Of a stretch of 64,000 nt of DNA, positions 60,557-64,000 are shown in pieces. A model generated the notes under the pieces. It did not search any database. It was given only the letters and a program-made list of their open reading frames with translations, and was not told where the DNA came from. How positions within the stretch are numbered: position 1 is the stretch's first letter; each line of letters begins with the position of its first letter. Source of the DNA: Neurospora crassa OR74A (taxonomy: Eukaryota > Ascomycota > Sordariomycetes > Sordariales > Sordariaceae); contig NC_026503.1 of NCBI RefSeq assembly GCF_000182925.2, positions 2,170,001-2,234,000 on the forward strand. The letters are read 5' to 3'. The position numbers and the translations under genes are program-made.

Positions 60557-63500
60557 ATATCTGGCAATTTTCTTTAATAGTACGGGCTACTGCTATAATA
60601 TTAATATTATTTGTAAAGCCGACTATAATTATATTTAGGATTATTATTAATTTCTAGTATAATAAGGTTATAAAAAGAATAAATAAAATAGGGGAGAGGG
60701 GGGAGCTTTGTATTACGCTGTATTAATTGTATAGGGGCGGGACGTTTCGTTATTAAAGAAGAGGGAGCCTTTCTTCCTAGCAACGAAGTTTATTACTTAC
60801 TTAATAATTTATATTAAGAGTTATATTTTTTATAAGGTATATAGAAGTTACCTATAATTAATTCTATTGAACGCTCCTTTTAAATTAAGGAGTATAAGGG
60901 ATATTACGGCTTTAAATTTCTAAGTTATATATACTATATCGGTAATTACCCGGATTATAAACTCTATCGAACAATTTATCCGGTTACTTATTTAGCCTTC
61001 TAGTAGGAAATTAAACTCTTTAATTACTTATATAAATCTTTTAATTATAAATACTTCGAGGATTTTTCCTATATTACTAAGTAGTAATATTAATTTCTAT
61101 ACGCTTACTAACTTTTATTAAATAGTACTCTTTCCGGGCTTCTTAAAAATAATAATTTTCGTATCCTTAAATTACTATAGGAAGTAGCCGAGTTGGAGGC
61201 TGGCGGATACTAAGTATATTATAATTTACTAGAATAGTTACCTATATAATTTTAAAAATTTATTTAAATACTAATTGACCCCGGGGGTTTTATTAAATAC
61301 TATTTAGGAAAATATGTTTTAAATATCCTCTTTATTAATTAAATTGCTAATAATTATTAGGTTAATACCTTTTAGTAATTTAATTTAATCCGGTAAATAA
61401 TTTATTAGGACCTCTACCTTCGGGAAAAAATAATCGGCAAGGATCTCGGCCTTACTACTATAGTCTCCGATTTCTATTACCCCTTCGTAGGTTTAAAGGG
61501 CTAGTAATTTAAGTGGATTTACTAATTGGTAGCTTCGAATTCGGGCTTATCGTTCTAATAATTAGAATCGATTTAGGTTCTTCAAAGCCTTAGTAACGCT
61601 ATTGTACTATGTAATTTATTAGGCTTTCGTAATAATCCTCTTCTTTTTTATTATAATTTTAATAAATTTTTTTTAATTTAATACTATTTAGTATTTAAAC
61701 TACTCCTAATATATTTTTTGTACTTCTTTTGTAGCTATTTTATATTTTAATGTCTACTAATTCGCTCTCCTCCCTCAATTTTTCTTCTAGTATAGGATAA
61801 ATTCTTCTATAATACTTATAAATTCTCTATTAAGCCTACGAAAAGCGAATTTAAGGTCCTTTATTATATTAATTCTTTTTAGGATTAATATCTATTTCTT
61901 CGACGCCTCCTTCACCTTCTCCGTATNNNNNNNNNNNNNNNNNNNNNNNNNNNNNNNNNNNNNNNNNNNNNNNNNNNNNNNNNNNNNNNNNNNNNNNNNN
62001 NNNNNNNNNNNNNNNNNNNNNNNNNNCTTTCTTTAAATAATTAATCCCGAAATACCTTCCGCCTCTAAAATAATAAATATTCCTATTCAAATCTCTACCT
62101 AGCTCCTAAATTGTTACAATATTATAGGTCTCCTCTTACTCGAATAGAAGTTTTCCCCTCTTATATAACTTCCTTATATTTTAATAGAGTATTTTTAATT
62201 AAATTATTAGTTACCCTAGGATAGGGTTCCTTCTAATCCCTCGGCGGAGGATAAGGGTACTATTTCCCTAGGGGGGGCTATAGTTATATAAGCGCTATTA
62301 CCGCTACGTAATTAATTTCCCCCTACGCTTTATAAATATATATAATATTTATTTATTAGACTTTATAGGGTTATAGGCTTCGGCCGGCTAGATGGGCCGA
62401 TTAATTTTTTTAACCGTCCCTTCTTTATACCTCTTCTAATATATTTCTTTAAGGTAGTAATAATATAGGAATTAGGGGGAATATTTAGTAGGACGCCTTT
62501 ATTTATAATTTCTATTATCGGCTCTAATATTTTTCTAATTAAGTTCTTATAGAGGGCGAACGCCCGCGGCCTTTTAATGTATATAATAGACGCCTTTATA
62601 ATTGCCTTCTAGAAAATAAAATACTTCTTATAATTATATATATAATACCCCTTCTTCCTATATAGTTTATAATAGACGAATAACTTATTATTATTAAATA
62701 GACAATTTACCTCGCTAAAATAATCTCCTTTATATTTAATTTCGCTATAGCGGGCGTAAATATTATTTTAATAGTAGAATTTTACTATATATCCAATTCT
62801 TTAATATTTAAAGTATTATTAAACGTTATTCGAAATTTAGAACAGTTCGTATAAGTATACACTACCGTCTTAAAAAAAAAAGTTATCCTAGAGGAAATAT
62901 ATTGCTAATACAATAATAATTTTTATAAGGAGTAAGCTTCTATTCTCTCCGTCTCTTCTCTTCTATAACCGAATTCTAATAATAAATACCTCCGGGTTCT
63001 TCTCCTTTACTATATTCGAAATAACTTCTACTATAATATAATTATTAATATTATTTTAAAATATACCCTAAATTAATATACCTATAGTACTTATAGTAAT
63101 AAAAGTATTAAGGCCGAAAATTTCTTTAACTTATATTTAATTTCGCTAATACTAAGTATATATAGGCTCGTCGAATATAATTATATAATTTCTAATTGTT
63201 AGTATCTTAATAACTATATAAATTACTAAGCCGGGTTTCTTTTTACCTAAGTAAATAATTAAGGTTATTTTCGTATTTTCGTTCGAACGGTTTATAAACT
63301 CGGCGGTAATTGTCGCTCCCTTAATAGTAAATTATTATTCAAGGTTAGAGGGAATAAACTTTTTAATAATAATAGGTAATTATTAAAGGGTAATATTAAT
63401 CTTACTTAGGCTAATTTTTACTATAATATTAATTTAATACTTTAGTACTTCTTAAATACCCTTCTTAATCTCTTTTAAAATATCCTTCTTTAAGTCGTCG

Positions 63501-63817
63501 AAATCCTTCTTAGTAATAAATTGGTCGGTTCCAATTTTATTAACCTTAGGTCGCGTAGACCTACTTTTTCCGACGTATACCTTTATAAATTCGAGAAGTA
63601 GTTCTCGAACCTAACGACAATCCTTAATTGAGATAATATCGTAGTCTATAAATTTATTCGCTCTAGCAATAAATTTCTTCAATATTTTATTATCTTCTTC
63701 CGTTTTATCTAAAGTCTTTGTATTAAGTACGGTTTCGGGATCGTTACATACTGAGATTTCTGCGAGCGGGTTGTAGACGCTGTTTTTGAGTCTACGAGTA
63801 CCGCTATTAATAGCCAT
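60557..63817 (-). mobile_element. RIP-degraded LINE (Tad-like non-LTR retrotransposon)
   Basis: The minus strand carries a non-LTR reverse transcriptase. SVIQSSPLSPILFILF (about 60,720-60,673) corresponds to the family's G-PQGSPLSPILF motif. VGFTNNINIIA (60,623-60,591) corresponds to GFADD-N-LA, with both catalytic Asp turned to Asn by G-to-A. Upstream (61,600-61,100) are further RT-like traces. A basic linker with YGEGEGGVEEIDINPKK lies near 61,925-61,870. From 63,817 an N-terminal protein starts (MAINSGTRRLKNSVYNPLAE) that may be ORF1. A gap (61,927-62,026) interrupts it, and the 3' end falls in or beyond the gap at 60,457. Neurospora's known LINE is Tad1; assignment to that clade is an inference. 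Confidence 0.75.
61927..62026. other. Assembly gap (100 N) inside the LINE
   Basis: Exactly 100 N. Confidence 0.98.
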
Positions 63818-63970
63818 CGGTAATAACGATACAATACCGTCGCTACGCTCATCGTAGGATATTGTGAGGGACGTAAACGACCCTCCTAAATCGATTGCCG
63901 TTGTCAGTTTTCGTTTTAGAGCACTCCTCGACTAGAAATCGGCGTTTCCGGTTTTAAAGCAGTTTTAATA
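63818..63970 (-). other. Less-mutated leader of the LINE relic
   Basis: Upstream of the ATG at 63,817 the sequence keeps CpA/TpG (for example GTTGTCAGTTTTCGTTTTAG) and is visibly less AT-rich than its surroundings, as are the first codons of the frame. It is probably the LINE 5' UTR. From about 63,970 the sequence is AT-rich again. Confidence 0.45.
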
Positions 63971-64000
63971 TTATATATAGAGTTCTTATTATATTTAATA

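Larger units (their letters stand above)
15370..64000. repeat. RIP-degraded, AT-rich transposon block
   Basis: From about 15,370 to the right edge the sequence becomes strongly AT-rich, TpA-rich and depleted in CpA and TpG, while CpG, CC and GG survive. That is the dinucleotide signature of repeat-induced point mutation, which converts C to T preferentially in CpA within duplicated DNA during the sexual cycle. All coding relics are studded with stops of the TAA/TAG kind. LTR pairs differ essentially by transitions. There is no intact host gene. Such blocks in Neurospora are usually H3K9-methylated heterochromatin. The exact chromosomal position (centromere-flanking, subtelomeric or interstitial) cannot be told from the sequence. 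Confidence 0.93.

Noticed and set aside
61869-62090. 73-codon minus-strand frame containing 34 unknown residues
   Set aside because: Spans a 100-N gap; not a real continuous frame, only part of the LINE relic.

Overview
The window looks like a chromosome segment of a filamentous ascomycete, most likely Neurospora or a close Sordariaceae relative. It has two very different halves. Evidence for the assignment: short introns (59-99 nt) with GTRNGT donors and CTRAC/CTAAT branch points, C-ending codon preference in the eIF3L gene, TACCTA-type motifs scattered in intergenic DNA, and about 49 kb of AT-rich DNA almost stripped of CpA/TpG and full of TpA. That last signature is repeat-induced point mutation (RIP). 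The species is an inference; no search was run.

Bases 1 to about 15,370 are ordinary gene-rich DNA. From left to right: the 5' part of a minus-strand gene resembling IRS4 (runs off the window edge), a minus-strand tRNA-Ser(AGA), the three-exon minus-strand gene for the Ase1/PRC1/MAP65 microtubule bundler, a 3.3-kb intergenic stretch, the four-exon minus-strand gene for the ribosome-maturation GTPase EFL1/Ria1, a 1-kb divergent promoter region, and the three-exon plus-strand gene for translation initiation factor eIF3 subunit L. Exon joins were worked out by hand and give intact frames of 795, 1083 and 474 codons. EFL1 and eIF3L, both in ribosome/translation biology, share a divergent intergenic region.

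From about 15,370 to 64,000 there is no intact host gene. The block is a RIP-degraded transposon graveyard, probably heterochromatic (pericentromeric or subtelomeric is an inference). Recognisable relics are: a plus-strand Helitron (about 17.7-22.4 kb; DUF6570-like, Rep with HUH and two-tyrosine motif, PIF1-type helicase); a tRNA-like relic; a RecQ-type helicase relic (24.3-26.1 kb); a Ty3/Gypsy element with 339-bp LTRs and a TAAAT target duplication (26,534-45,371); and, nested inside it between protease and reverse transcriptase, a second complete chromodomain Ty3/Gypsy element with 230-bp LTRs and an AGGAG target duplication (30,787-38,352). Further right are minisatellites, unidentified minus-strand gene relics with in-frame 24- and 27-codon repeats, a family of paired 20-bp palindromes that appear to sit in introns of those relics, and a minus-strand LINE (Tad-like) relic at 60.6-63.8 kb. 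Four 100-N runs are scaffold gaps; one lies in an LTR and can be sized at about 81 bp from the partner LTR.

The most unusual signal is the intron-associated palindrome family (54-58 kb). The best-supported story is the nested retroelement stratigraphy and its uneven, strand-biased RIP. I saw no evidence of an intact new enzymatic system.
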